64,000 nucleotides of DNA from Vanilla planifolia (lineage: Eukaryota; Streptophyta; Magnoliopsida; Asparagales; Orchidaceae), in NCBI GenBank assembly GCA_023846275.1, contig CM043875.1, positions 23,378,593 to 23,442,592 of the forward strand, read 5' to 3'. The position numbers and the translations under genes are program-made. Positions 24,506-37,715 of this stretch are shown here, one piece after another. The number at the start of each line of letters is the position of its first letter. Positions within the stretch are counted from its first letter, which is position 1. The notes beneath the pieces are model-generated. The model was given only the letters and a program-made list of their open reading frames with translations. It ran no database searches and was not told the DNA's origin.

Positions 24506-27165
24506 CCTTTCAAAGTTGATTTGGATCATCACATAATCTCTTTTTGAAAATTCATTATTAGGGTTTATGTTTTCCATAATATGCTTATGAAACTCCCTAA
24601 TATGTTGTGCAAACTCTTGTGTGGGCGTGAAAGTGAGTGCTTGAATAGGTAATGAAATTTTATCAATAAGACTATGAGGTGTATATCTGTTATTGTCAAT
24701 CTTTTATTGATGGAACTATTATAGTGATGTTTTACATGTAGTAATAATAGATCCCAATTATTTATATTTTCTCTTACCAAATTAATGAGAGATTTCTTAA
24801 ACTATAATTTATTACCTTACTTTGACCATTAGTTTGAGGGTGATATGCTGATGAGCATTTCAACTTTGTTTCCAAGAGATGCCAAAGGGTATTCCAAAAG
24901 TATGAAATGAAACAGACGTCCCTATCAGTGATTATACACTTGAGCAACCTATGAAGCTTTACGACTTTGTTAAAGAATAGTTGAGGAATATGTGAAACAT
25001 CAAAAGTTTTGAAGCATGGGATGAATCTAATATTTTTTTGAAGTACATAATTAGTCATCCTTCTTAACTAAGGACTCCTCCTATTCCTTCTCCTAAGGTA
25101 TCACAGGAGACCTCAAAAATGATAAAAAAATATGAATGTTTGAGTATAAGTGCTTGGGTCATACTCTTCTTGATCTTCTTAAATGCTTTCTCAATTAGAA
25201 GGATCCACTGAAAATTTCCTTTTCATATACAACCAATTATTAAGGCAATCATGGTATTAAAACCTTTAATAAATCTCTTATTCAAAGGTACTATATTGTG
25301 GAAACTACTAACATCATAGATGGACGAAGATGTTGACTAGTCAACAATAGCCTTAATCTTGTTGAGGTTGGTTGATATGATATATTTCAAGACTTTGAAG
25401 CTAGAAAGTTCACATGATTGATAACAAAGACACATTTTTTTGAGATTAACATTGATGTGATTCTCTCTTAGTGTTAGGAAAATATTTCTAAGTTATTCCA
25501 AGTGGGGTTCAAAGGTAAGGCCAAAATATTTGGGTTATTATCCTTATAAACATGATGGGTGTATTAGATGCACCAAAAAACATGACTAAATATTCATATA
25601 ACCCATCTCTTCTTTAAAAAACCATTTTTTAATCATACTTTGGTCATCCTAATTTAGTGTTATCCACTTTTTAAATCGATTTTTGAGAAAATAAGTGGCT
25701 CCACTCACTTGGTCAAACTGTTCATCTAAGCATGAGATAAGGAATCTATACTTAATAATTATTTTATTGATAGTCTTATTATTGATGTAAATTCTCTATA
25801 AACCATCTTTTTTGGAGGTTAGAAGGGTAGAGACAACAGAAGGGATAAGGCTTTGCTATATGATTCCTTTGTCTAATAACTCTTGCATAAGTTGGGCGAG
25901 TTATTGGTGTTCAAATAGACTCATTCTATAATGTGATAGGTTTGGTAAACTAACCTTGAGGATAAGGTATATGGCATGTTGAATGTCACGAAGGGGGTGG
26001 TTGCAAGGTTCTTCTATGAAAACATTAAGAAAATTAGAAAGAATGGGTTCTATTGAGGGAGGTATGGCTATGCCAGGTACCTCACTTAGAATCTTTCTAA
26101 TAGCAATGGATTAGGTTATAGTACCATTGATAAATTCCTTATCTACCTCATCATGGGACATAAATTAGATTATTTTATCTAGGATGATGGTTGGCTTCTT
26201 TTTAATGAGTTGGATGTGATCTTTAGGTGGTGATAGGTATATCTAGAATTTGTGGCCATGATGTGTGAATGTGTAGGTTGTCGATGAGAAGGGCATCATG
26301 GCCATATAACTAGGGTCACCCAAAGATGATACTTCTTACTTATATTGGAATAACATCACATAAAATAGCTTCAAAATATTAATGAAATTTAAGCCATACA
26401 ACACATTGTTTGTCTTGGTGAGTGGTGGCAAGAAAATTCTCTCATTAAGAGACTTTCCTTCATGGGTTAGGCATTTCCATTGGTTAAGTAACTGGTTCTT
26501 TTATGAGAGGGGTATGTATTTGTCCCTTAAGATTCCTTTAGACTCATTTTTGGTTTCTATGGGAAGTAATTCTCTTTATTGATGTTGGGTGTCTATGGTT
26601 ATCACAAAATGTTGAGCTTATTTAGCTAATTTTATTCAAGAAAAAAGTACCTTTAATTTTTCACAAAGTCTAAACCATTAGAAGTAATAATTTAGGTTTA
26701 AGGTGCCTTCGAAGATGGTGGTGTCACATTTTAAGTATTTAATAAGCTTGTCATCATCATTTTTTCGATGTCATCCCAAGAAAGGTTGATCCCAATAGAT
26801 ATTTGATTAAGTGGATTGACAATGTCAGTATCAAAAATAATGCATTCATTTGGAGTTTGTTCTAGCTAAGTGATTCTAACTCTATATTCTTTTAGCTTAA
26901 ATTCAATGATTTTTAGTTAGTTTAAGAGGCCTTAATGGATCATTTATGCTTAGTTGATGTGTTGGTGCTCCATGTATTCTCTACTAGACCTCTACACACA
27001 TGCTTTAGAAAAAAAGAAAGAACGAAAGAAAGAAAGAAACTCTTCCTTTGTTTTGTCTCTTTGACCTTTTTTAGGAGTCAACAAAAGAAAATTAAAAGAA
27101 TGTTTAGTTTAGATTTGCTTTGTCATTAGAATTATAAGCTCTAACAAATCAAGCTCTGATACTAA
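24506..27165 (-). pseudogene. Degenerate gypsy gag-pol of minus-strand element A (integrase, RNase H, RT), host of the Tekay insertion
   Basis: Minus strand, stops ignored. Integrase is partly open at 25058-24774: LFFNKVVKLHRLLKCIITDRD, then SSAYHPQTNGQSKVIN, keeping the second Asp and showing Lys where the catalytic Glu is expected. RNase H start at about 25,100-25,200 (EKAFKKIKK, VFEVxCD-like). RT at about 25,560-26,000: HYRMSLFEHQ, LLDKGII, SGATYFLKN. The fragment between the RNase H start and integrase is deleted. A decayed gag/leader at 26,650-27,120 matches 4,600-4,960 in reverse complement. A PBS with one change (TAGTATCAGAGC) lies at about 27,150-27,162. It is dead, but better preserved than the plus-strand A copy. 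Confidence 0.8.
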
Positions 27166-27725
27166 TGTGATGCAAGTAGTACAAATGTTTTGAGCAGTGT
27201 AGAGATTAATAGACACATGTTATGATTAAATAAATTAAAAAAAACACATAAAACCTAAAAAAACTACATAAGTAGTTACCAATCCAAAGCAATCTTAAAC
27301 AAGAGAGAACTTAGAGTCACATAGAGGTTGCTCTATATGCTAGGTCCACAACCTCTTCATGTAAGCATGGATTGAAAGCATTAAGAGACCTTAATAAGCT
27401 TTATTGGAAAACTAAACAATCAAAGTTATTTGTTCATAAAGGTGATCCAAATACTTATAAAAATTGAATCAAATAGTAGAAAAAAGGTGATGATATTTGA
27501 AAGTGACAAACTAAGAAAACTTAAGTGATGAAGAGAAAGCAAAAATGGCATTATGAAAGGAAATGAAATAAAGAATTGGCAAAGGAATCTTAAGCAATCA
27601 TGGTAGTATTGAGGTGTTCTAAAGTTGTAGATAAACTAACACAATGCTTCATCACTCCAGCCTTGCACCACTCCTCCCAGTACCAAAGCACTAACAAATC
27701 AGCATTTTTAGAGTTCTCGTGTGTT
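27166..27725 (-). repeat. Partial 5' LTR of minus-strand element A
   Basis: It follows the PBS remnant and matches 12,300-12,600 in direct orientation over 27,450-27,725. It is cut at about 27,725 by the start of an LTR-A copy in the opposite orientation, so its upstream half is missing. Confidence 0.5.
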
Positions 27726-29250
27726 TCTCTAGAGCTTCTAAATAATTAATGTATCTGCTTGAAATTTCATGTTCGGACTAAAATTTGTGACGAAAATACA
27801 AAAATGGCTTATTATACTCAATTCCACCAGCTTTACCACCCTCCACCACTTTCGTCACTCATTGCCAGTTTGATTGAGCCCACTAGCAAATCTAAACCAT
27901 GTTTGGTTAAATTAATTCAATAAATAGATCTTCTAGGTTCAATCTTACAGGTAGTGTAATCAAATAGCCATTTGTTGCACTATACTGGCGTACTGATAGA
28001 CTTTGCGACATGTCCACTCGACTATGACTCGTGATTGTGCAAACACTATGTCAACCAACTAACTCTCATCACTACCAATGTTGTGCTGGCCCACCAACTT
28101 ACTCTATGACATATTGACTCATGACCAATCAAAGTTGTGCCAACCTACTGACTTGATTCATGATGCACAACATCAAATCCATCCCATAACACTACCAATG
28201 ACAAGGAGACCCTCCAACCTGCTCCTCGACCCACCGACTCACGATGATTACATGTGTGAACAAGGATAAATGATAATTGAAAGTAAAAATTTTAAGAAAG
28301 ATATTTGGCAACAACTTTGACCAAAGAACTTTTGGACCAAAATGCAAGCTTTTTAAAAGCTATTTGGTATTAACTTTAGTCACAACTTTGACATTGGCTT
28401 TTCAGTAAACAACTTATAGAAATTGAATATGCAACTTTTCAAAAATCTGCTTGATAATTTCTTTTAACCATAATTTTTATGATTTATTTTTTTATTTTTT
28501 TATTTTATCTATTATGCTTAAATTTTTTTATAAAAAAAGGAGACCTATTCTTTAGAATGGTGATCTTAAGAAAAGTAAAAGTTTTACTTTTCTTGCATCT
28601 TATTGAGGTTTAGGGTTAATCATAATAAGAAGTCTAAAATGTTGATTCATCACGACTTTAATGCTATGAGGATGGATGTGAGGCCTAAATGGTAAGATAT
28701 TGTGCTAATTTACCTTCAACTCTATGACAATCCCATCCTGTCATCATTTCTTAACAGTTCCTTCACTTTGCCAATTATTTACTTTTTCATTTCTCTTCAC
28801 AATGTTATTTTCCTTTTCATTTTGTTGCTTAAGTTTTCTTGGGTTTCCACTTCCATCTATCGACTCCTTTTTATACTCTTTTTATTCAATTTTCTTATGT
28901 CTTTGGATCACATTTTTAAAAAAGTTATGTTGTTATTCTATTTTCTTTTACATGGATTATTAAGGATTTTTTGTGCTTTCAATCTACACTCATGTAACCT
29001 TTACTTTATTCTTTCTTTCTCACAACCTTGGTTTATCAAACCACTTTTAGAGTATGCCATCTCTATGACATTGCAGAGATTATGAGCTTAGCATATAGAG
29101 TGACCTATATATGACATTATTAAGTTTCTTTCATTTATTTTTTGTATTTTCTTTCTTCCTAATGTGTGCAGGTTAATTTCTACACTAGTCATAACATTTG
29201 CGACACCCTTCTGGCATCACAGTAGTAGTCACATAGTTTAAACATTGCAA
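27725..29250 (+). repeat. LTR-A copy, plus orientation, apparently solo
   Basis: Homologous in the same orientation to 7,475-8,690, from the aataattaatgtatc block (27,746) to the tgtgcaggtt block (29,164). No gag-pol remnant of the same orientation follows it, so it may be a solo LTR or the product of a rearrangement with the neighbouring inverted A element. Open frames in it (28702-29085 and others) are LTR sequence. Confidence 0.5.
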
Positions 29251-29360
29251 AATTTGGTTAATTTTGACTTAACTTAAGCTTTTGGAACTGTTTATATTAC
29301 CAAAACTTATCTTATGCTCTGTTGTGTCTATGGGTTTCATAACACATCACATGACCCATG

Positions 29361-29468
29361 AACCTGCTCCTACCCATGAACTCATGTTGACTTGTGAACT
29401 CGTACCTACAAGCGAACCGGTGTTAACTTGCAAACTCAGACCAACTCTTGAACCCATGCTGATCAGTG
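29361..29468 (+). repeat. 18-bp imperfect minisatellite, six units
   Basis: Units begin at 29361, 29379, 29397, 29415, 29433 and 29451. Each starts AAC and follows a pattern such as aactcatgttgacttgtg. The period is exactly 18 despite strong divergence, so the array stays open on the plus strand as a Thr/Glu/Pro/Leu-rich frame (29282-29623). Similar acccatgaac words occur in the LTR-A copies, from which it may derive. I see no reason to call it a gene. Confidence 0.75.
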
Positions 29469-29639
29469 AATCAAACATCGAAGCATGGTCACGCTCTCTT
29501 TGCCCACATCACTCATTACATTGCTATCTGAAGATGGAAATTAGTCCAAGCTATTTGGAACTATTTATTATATTTAATTTTACAAGTTTTCAAATAAATT
29601 TTTTGGTAGAATTTAACGTATAAATTTTTTAATTGGCAG

Positions 29640-30420
29640 TAATTTTTTTGATTTTTTAAAATATCTTTTAAAATTCTAAAATATGGCCCTTAGTATTCCT
29701 TAATGTCCTTTTGTATTCTTATGTTTAACAAATTACATTTGCACCCTTTGAGATCTCTATATATATGAAATTCATTATGATGTAAAGAAATATTTTTAAA
29801 GAAGTAACAAAGTGTTGTTGCAAAGCTTACTTGAGACAAGCAGCATCATGAACATTCATTTGGTGCATTATTCCAAAGGTTCCTTAGAAAGGGCAGTGGG
29901 AGGCTCAAAATAGGAGATATCAATCCATTATACAACAATAACAAGAACACTAATCACTAAGAATTACTTAACTCAATTATTATTTTATTTTGTCATTTTG
30001 TAGGATAGATTACTTATTACATCCAATTTCTCAGGTTTGTACATATGAATGTGTGAGTTAATATATTTATAATCTAAAGACCCACTTAAATATACCTTAC
30101 CACTTTCATCACTAACTTGAGTTACATTGGATATAAGCAGTTAAACTACTCACCTTATGGAGTTGAGATCCATAGTATTAAAGAAATTATGTAAGATCTT
30201 AGCATTTGGTGAAGTCCTCACTTACCCAAGGATCCTAAGATATTTTGATTCTAAACCAAGAGCAACTTGGGTAGGCTCTTATACAAATCTATTGCTTAAA
30301 ACAAAACATTTTCTTATTACTTATGAGCCAAATTTGGATTTTTAGTAATTTTATCCTACAATAATATCCCATGAAAACAAATTATCTATTACACATAAGT
30401 TCTATCAACTTACAAAATCT
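29640..30420. other. AT-rich spacer
   Basis: No domain or repeat recognised. A 62-codon frame at 30157-30345 shows no family resemblance. Confidence 0.5.
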
Positions 30421-33400
30421 ATTCTTTTCACTATAATAAAGTAAGACAATTTATTCAATCAATCCACTATAACATAAATCATATCATAGCTTTGCCTAAT
30501 CCACAATAAATTTGAAGCAAAATCCATAATGATTTCAACCTATTTCGACTCTAGTATAATCAAGTTATGGAGTAGACAATCGAGCTTTTGATATTCCACT
30601 TTGACCTTATGACAAGTCAAGAATTTTTTTAACATAATTTGCAACATCTTTCTTCAATTCTCTTCACCAAAAATAGGCTTTCAAGTTATTATACATTTTT
30701 GTTTCTCTAGGGTGAATTGTTGTCTTACTGCCATGAGTCTCTCTGAATAGGTTGTCATTAAATCCCTAATGTTGAGGGTCACATTGTCAACCATTGTAAA
30801 CCAAAAGACCTTCTCTCAAAGAGAAGTAATCAAACTCTCCTTACTATAACTAAGCCATCTCCTCCTAAAACTTTGGGTCCTTTTACTATAGTGTCCTCGA
30901 CTCATTAAGCTAGTCAACACAAATAGAAAGAGAACTAAGCCAAGCCATTAGGGATTGCATTGCCATCTTATCTTGAACCCTGTTGAAATCAAACGTGGCC
31001 TCCTCTTTGAATCATCCACAAGCATAGATCTAAAGGCTACACCTCTATTTAAGGTATCGACCATTGAATTTGCTTTGCCCTCATAATACTTAATATCCAA
31101 CTTATGGTCCTTTATGAGTTATGACCATCGTCTCTGCCTTAGATTAAACTTCCTTTGTGTAAAATTATACTTGAGGCTTTTATGATTTAGGAAAAGCTTA
31201 ACCTAATCACAAAATAGGTAATTCCACTAGATCTTGAGTGCAAATACAATTTTTACGAATGCCAAATCATGAGTAGGGTAATAATGCTCATGATCACAAT
31301 CCTATTAAGAGGCATAGGCCATAACTTGACCTTTTGCATAAAGACAATCGCAAAGTCAATGTGTGAAGCATTAGTTAAAACCTAGTAAGGTTTATCCTTC
31401 TTTCATAATGTCAAAACTTCAGCTAAACTCAATATGTTTCCCAATTCAACAAAGCTCTACTCACACTAGCAAGACTAAAAGAAAGCCATACCTTTTTTAA
31501 TTAATTGCATAAGAGATGTTGCAATTCAAGAGAAGTTGGGGACAAACTTGCAATATTATCTTACAAGGCCCAAAAAGCTACAAAGTTTTGATATAATAAC
31601 ATATCTTTTTAATTCTTTAATAGCCAACACCTTCTTGGGATCCATTGACACTCTGGTACACTAAAAATATGATCAAAAAAGGAAACCTAATCCAACAAAA
31701 ATAAGCATTTTGAAAATTATGCATGTAGTTACTTCTTCTTAAGCAACTCCAACATAGTCTAAAGATGCACAATGTGTTTCTCTATACTCCTAGTGTATAT
31801 TGAATGTCATTAATAAACACAATCACAAGTCAAGATATGCTAGAAAACATGATTCATGAAATACATAAACATGCATTAGACAAGAAAAAATGTAAGACTA
31901 TAAACTTGAAATGTGCATATTGAGTTCTAAGGGCTATCTTAGGAATTTCTTTCTTAATTCTAATTTGATGATATCCAAATCAAACATCAATCTTTGAGAA
32001 GGTAGATGCACCTTGTAGTGATCAAGCAAGTCATCTATGTGAAGTAATGGATACTGATTTTGATAGTCACTTTATTCAATTCGTGGTAGTCCACACACAT
32101 GCACAAACTCATATCCTAATTTTCTAACAAAGAGAATAGAAGCTCCTTATGGTTAAGAATTGGGTCTAATCAAGCCCTAACTAACCAAGTCCTGCAACTA
32201 GATCTTGAGCTCTTGAAGTTCTGATGGAGCTACGCAATATGATGCCTTTGTAGTAAAAAAGACTTCAGACTCCAATGTTTTGAAATATCTAGCTTTCTCA
32301 TTGGTAACAAACTAGTCAACTTCTTAAGAAAGACATCAAGATAATTCCTCACAATAAGGGTATCTTAAGATCTCAAAGTCATAGCTTAGGAATCATATAT
32401 GAATACCATCCAACTAAAGTAGCCCATGTGAATCCAAAATAAAGCCCGACTAGCTAACAACATAAGAATTTGTTGGTTAGTTCCAAAGTACACAAGGCCA
32501 ACTAAATCTAGTATACTGATACAAACCTTCTCTCAGTAATTGATCACATAATATGTTAGGTCATGTAGCCCATGCCTAATATAACATCAAATTCTATAAG
32601 AGATACAAAAATAAGTGTGATGTCAAAACCATGATTGAGAATGACAAGACCATATCTAATTTTAAGTCTAGCAGAAATCTCCTTCATATAGGATATCCTC
32701 ATCATTAAAGATTTGTGCAACTATCCTTTATCACCACTAACTCTCTCCTAAATAGTTTAGGTATGAAGGAATGTTATGCACCAATGTCAAGTGGCACAAT
32801 AAAGCTAACATCACAAAATAAAAATGTAATGGTAATGACACCAGATGCCTTCGTAGCTTACGACTAAGTAAGTGTATGTATGTGAGGCTATCCTTCTCAT
32901 GTTGCTCTTGCTTGAACAATACCATAAAACAACCTTTGATCCTCTCAATAATCTACCTTTTAATGACTAAGCTTTAAATAAGCAAGACATGCATTCTCTT
33001 AAGATCTACAAGCACCTCTATGCCTCCTATCATAGTATCAACACATTTGGGTCTATTTTTGGGGCTAATATGATTATATCTCATTAATAGACTGAGCTAA
33101 AATGGGTGCCATTGGATTATCTTAATTTTATTTCTTTTGCACTTTTGTATTATCAGACTTGGCATTTCTTTTCTTTCTATAAGAATATAAAATTTCTCTC
33201 TTTTTGTTAACCTCATGTCAAGGCTTCTTGCATTACTCAACTTACTCCACTAACTTATCTACCTCCAACAAGTCATAGAATATGAAAAATCTAGCAAAAT
33301 GTTTCTAAATTGATGACATAAGTCCATCTAAGAGGAGCTCACAATAGTGCTCCTCGGATGTCACAAGCTCAATTGTATATGAAGTCAAGTAGGTGAGGAA

Positions 33401-33915
33401 AGTTTGTTAATTTGACACAACACTAACATCTAACCCTTCCTTAATTAGGTCAACTCCTTGCAAATCTAAGGTTTAGTTGTTCAGGTATATGATAATCTTA
33501 GAACAATCTTTCCATTTATGTGCACTCCAACACATTAAATAACTCCAAGTTGCATGTTATCCTATCATTAGCTACTGAAACCCATAACCTCAACTGAGAA
33601 TGCCTCTACTCACTGATCCTCTCAAGGATTAAGGTATACCTAGGGTGTTAAAGCTTAAGCTAGTCAGTACAACATCCAGTCTACTTGGGCATGCTCACTT
33701 CCAAAGTATCACTCATAGTAATTCAATAAGTCATGACCATATTTGCTAAGAATAGACCATGCTAAAGTCACTTAAAGGAAAGGAATAATCTTATAATAAT
33801 TATTTTTATCTTATATGTTCCTATAACTTATCTTCCTTACATTAATAACTCTAACTAGCTATGCATTAGTATGCCTTATACTCTCGCCTAGGTTTTGAAA
33901 TCACCTTTGTCACAT
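30420..33915 (-). pseudogene. Decayed Tekay-like gypsy element (gag-pol from integrase to PBS)
   Basis: Colinear with the intact element on the same strand. The integrase part near 30,430-30,500 matches 17,970-18,040; the zinc-finger/pre-integrase part near 30,640-30,740 (ttctctagggtgaattgttg) matches 18,230-18,260; RNase H near 31,060-31,190 (cttatggtcctttatgag...) matches 18,590-18,720; RT follows at 31,900-32,250; Gag near 33,240-33,420 matches 20,745-20,950; and the leader/PBS near 33,888-33,912 (cctaggttttgaaatcacc) matches cctagggctctgataccac. The chromodomain end and 3' LTR are missing. It is riddled with stops and indels and very AT-shifted compared with the intact copy. Confidence 0.75.
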
Positions 33916-36390
33916 AAGGCCATTTTTGTCTATTTTTTAAAATCCATCGAATGCAAAACCCATATATGCATCATTGCATTTAGCCAATCTCTCTTTCACT
34001 CATTAGGCTTTGTTATGATATTGACCTTTAGCCAGGTGCTTTACTTGATGATAATAAATCTTAAGTATTTCTAATAAATATGATTGAATCAATTTTTAGA
34101 TTTTAAATAGCTAATGTGTTTGTTCATAAGAGAAATTAAAGAAGAAGAAGAGCAAATACTAATTCCAAAGAAAATTATATTGGTTGGAATGACAAACTAT
34201 CAGGAGATATATTTTGACTTTACTTCTAAGAATTTTAATTTTATTTTTTTATTAGATGTTAAGCTTACTTGAAATTATTCCTTCAATGCACATAAAAAAA
34301 TTAAATTTTATTTAAATTAATCATCTTAAAAAAAATTTAAGCTTTCAATATCTTTGATCATCTAAATAATCATTTTTTTAATAACTTTAAAGCTTTTTTA
34401 ATAATAATTAAATAAAAAAAACTAATTCTACTTCACCTTAACTATCTTAAACCTATCAAACTTATTTGCTATGGTAATCAGGTCAATGCATCACTCCTGA
34501 ACTTGGATGGAAGTAAAATAAATCAGGGACATTACTCCCCATGTTCATAAATTAATTAATCATATGTTACTTGTAGCGAGTGACTAAATCCCAAATGAAC
34601 CAAGAAGTGGCCGACTATAAAATTAGACAACTTTAAATTGCACACAATGTCTTATAAGGAGAAAATAAAAGAGAAAATACACAATGTGGGAGTAAAACAA
34701 AAAACGTTTTTTTCACAATAACTTTTGAATTTTAAGAGTGACTTAAGTCATTCGATAGTACAATTTCATGATCGAACAGTCATTATCTTATCTATCTTTT
34801 ATTAGGTGTTAAATTTCATCAATCATCTGATAATGCAATTTTATGATCACACAATTTGCATTTAATTCACACAAAAAGTTAAATCTAGTTATTAAATCAC
34901 AATTCACATCTAATATTCCAAGTCAAATCCTAATTCTAAACAGTACCATATTAATCTAAGTCATCTAACTCCACAGTTTTTGTGATCGAATAGTCCATAT
35001 CATTTTTAATCATACAGCTCATGCTCAATGGCTCTTTTAGCCATTTTTTTAGCCATTAGGATTTTTATAATTTAGAAATTAAAAAAATTAAAAAACATAT
35101 TGTAGAATTTTTTTATTAAAATAATATTGATTAATTTTTTGTTTATTAAGTATTTTTAGTCATTAAAAACATCTATAATAGATGAATTGTTGAGTGAAAT
35201 TGATTGATAAAATGTTTGCAAAAAATTTGAAAAAAAATATCAAGTCATGACATTGAAGCTATTGGTAGCCACTACTTATTATCACCTCATTACGCTACAT
35301 CCTTCTTCATTGAATTTTGAATTCCTTTTTCTTCTTCAAAGAAGCTATGCTCTCATTTTCTTATTTTTTTAATTTATCAAATTAAATTACTTCTACTTTA
35401 TTAAGCATTTTGTCAAGTATAAGAATTAGTTTGTTTGGATTTTTATCATTGTTTTTCTTTCTTCTTTCTACCAATCTTAATTTATTGTAAGGTTATTATA
35501 GCTTATTATTTTCAATTTCATTGTTTTGAAGGTTTAGCTTACCCATCTTTTGATAAAAAGTTATATAGATTATTTTTTTTAGTCTAGTTTTTACCAAGGA
35601 TGGAAACGTGCTTGATTTTAAGTTGAGCCACCAAAAATTTCTTGCATATATTTTTAAATTTTTGTTGATATTTTTATTTCATAATTTTAATAAAAATTTA
35701 TTATTAAATAAAAATTAATACATTTTAAAAGAAAATTCAAATTTAGAAAGAATCACTTTTTGACACACTTTATAGTTTGTTAAAATTTACTTTAATATAT
35801 TTTTTTAAAATAATTTTTGAAGGAATATAAATTTCTATTTTTAATAATTCATCCCTCTCTTTTCAAACAATATTTCAATTGGTATTAAAGAGATTAGATA
35901 AAGGTGCATCTTCTAATAAGTGAATACTCTTTTATTAAAATTATTATCTCTATTAAAAGACTATGATGGCTAATCATTTGAAATCTATTAAAAGAAAAAT
36001 GTGGGAATTAATATAAGCTTTATTTGATTTTCTCATTAAGAAAAATGAACAAAATATTTTTATACATAAACCTTCTTGTGACAAGCCCACAAAACCCCAA
36101 GTCTCCTTTTAATTTAGGCACTAGATGGGGAAGTGAACCAAGGGGCTGCTTAACTATAACTATATATATAGTTATTATTTCGTTTTAAACCTTTTTAGTT
36201 TCAATAATTTGTAATAAATTTAATTGTTCTTAAACAATTACAATATATGTACTATTAGATTTCTTATGACAAGCTTTATCCAAAAATATACTCTTTATTG
36301 AATTCTATATTACTTCTATTAGTATGCTCTTAAAAATAAAAACTATTATTCTATTTAACTTTTTGAAAATTTTAAAATATAAAAAGAAAA
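33916..36390. other. AT-rich sequence, possibly the decayed LTR of the preceding element
   Basis: The start (tcacataaggccatttttgtc) sits where the 5' LTR of the neighbouring element should begin (tgttacaccccattttttcc in the intact copy). Beyond about 34,060 I recognise nothing. Short runs of cattttatgatc-like words recur at 34,750-35,000. Confidence 0.35.
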
Positions 36391-36399
36391 TCAACACCT

Positions 36400-37715
36400 A
36401 TTATTAAGCATAAGACTAAGGCTTAGTGTGTACTATTACATAGGTCATTACAATCATGTTGCCCTACATTAGATTATTCAATTCTTTGCTCATCTTAACG
36501 TTGATTGATATTGGAGTAAACCATTGCTCAAATTCATTAGTAAACTTCTATACCAAATAGTAATGTCCTTGGATGCTCCCTACTATGATTAGGCAACCTC
36601 TTAAGGTATAGTATCTTCATACTGAAGTTTCCTTAGCTTATCCAACCAATTAGCTCAGATGTTAATTGCATTAAGCTGAATCATCAAATCCTAAGACTAT
36701 TAAACAAGTCTAAGCTCTATTGACATCAAACATAGCTTTCTCTTTGATTTCATTATAAGCACAAACCTGAGAGTGGCATCCCTACTCCAGGCATTTATTA
36801 TCGAGTTGGCCATGTTCTCTGAAAATTTTATATCTAAATAATAGTCTTTAATAAGATTTATCTAAGAAAAGATATATTGAAGGCTTATCTTGCTTTGATA
36901 ATGACAAAATTGGAGTCAAACTTAGCCTATTTTTATGCTCAACAAAGCTTTATTCAATTGATTTGGTAACCTCAACCAAGTAATGCTACCAAGTAAAGAA
37001 GGCAACACTAGGTGTCTCTACAAAGAAGACATAAGTTTCTCCAAATAGAGCTTGCATAACATGTAAAATACTTAAATGTAACCTCATAATCAACTATAAA
37101 CATTATTTTTAGCTCAAACTATATGGATATAAGTCTTAGCCATCTTTAACATAAAGAATCTCTAAAAACTTCCATCAGGTAACTCAAAAAAGTCTCACTA
37201 TTCAAAACATTCCTTAATATAGTCTAATGTTAATCACACCACTAAGTCGCTACCTTTCCATCAACAACCAAGGTTATCACTATAACCATCCCCTTAACTA
37301 GGTACCTTAATGCATCAAATAATTCCTAAATGTGTGTTAGCTAATCATCTAATATGTCCAATTTTATCATGCAAAAAAAGTTCTATGGTCCTTCAAAAAA
37401 GCCTCCAAGAATGGCTCCACCCTTTGCACAAGCTAAGCCTAGAATGCCATTACCCTAGCTAGTTAGTTTAATTCTAACTCTATTTAGACTTGGTCTCTAT
37501 CTTTTGTGTCTCTTAAAATAGCACTATGAGTCCTAAGAATCTTTATCAGGAAGAAAATATCATATTTAATTACTTTAAGTACGAACTAAAACACCTATTA
37601 TTCTATTTGACTTACAAAATCATGTATATTCAATTGCTCCTTACCTTAGTGAGACTAAACTTAATCTTTTAAGGATTATCTGAATTCTAACCTAGTCTCT
37701 AATACCAATTCTATC
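36400..37715 (-). pseudogene. Second decayed Tekay-like gag-pol remnant, internally deleted
   Basis: Minus strand. The RNase H-region stretch near 36,640-36,860 parallels 31,000-31,110 of the other decayed copy (agctctattgacatcaaac, catttattatcgagttggcc). Gag-like sequence follows at 37,000-37,460 with no RT between, so the middle is deleted. Next come a PBS-like ctaataccaa and the LTR start (tcacaccttaattttataac) at about 37,697-37,730. Confidence 0.55.

Noticed and set aside
28702..29085. 127-codon Phe/Leu/Ser-rich frame, membrane-like
   Set aside because: Falls inside an LTR-A copy whose homologue at 8,151-8,480 does not keep the frame; chance hydrophobicity from T-rich DNA.
29361..29468. 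Possible CRISPR-like array
   Set aside because: Contiguous 18-bp diverged units without spacers in a plant genome; it is a minisatellite.
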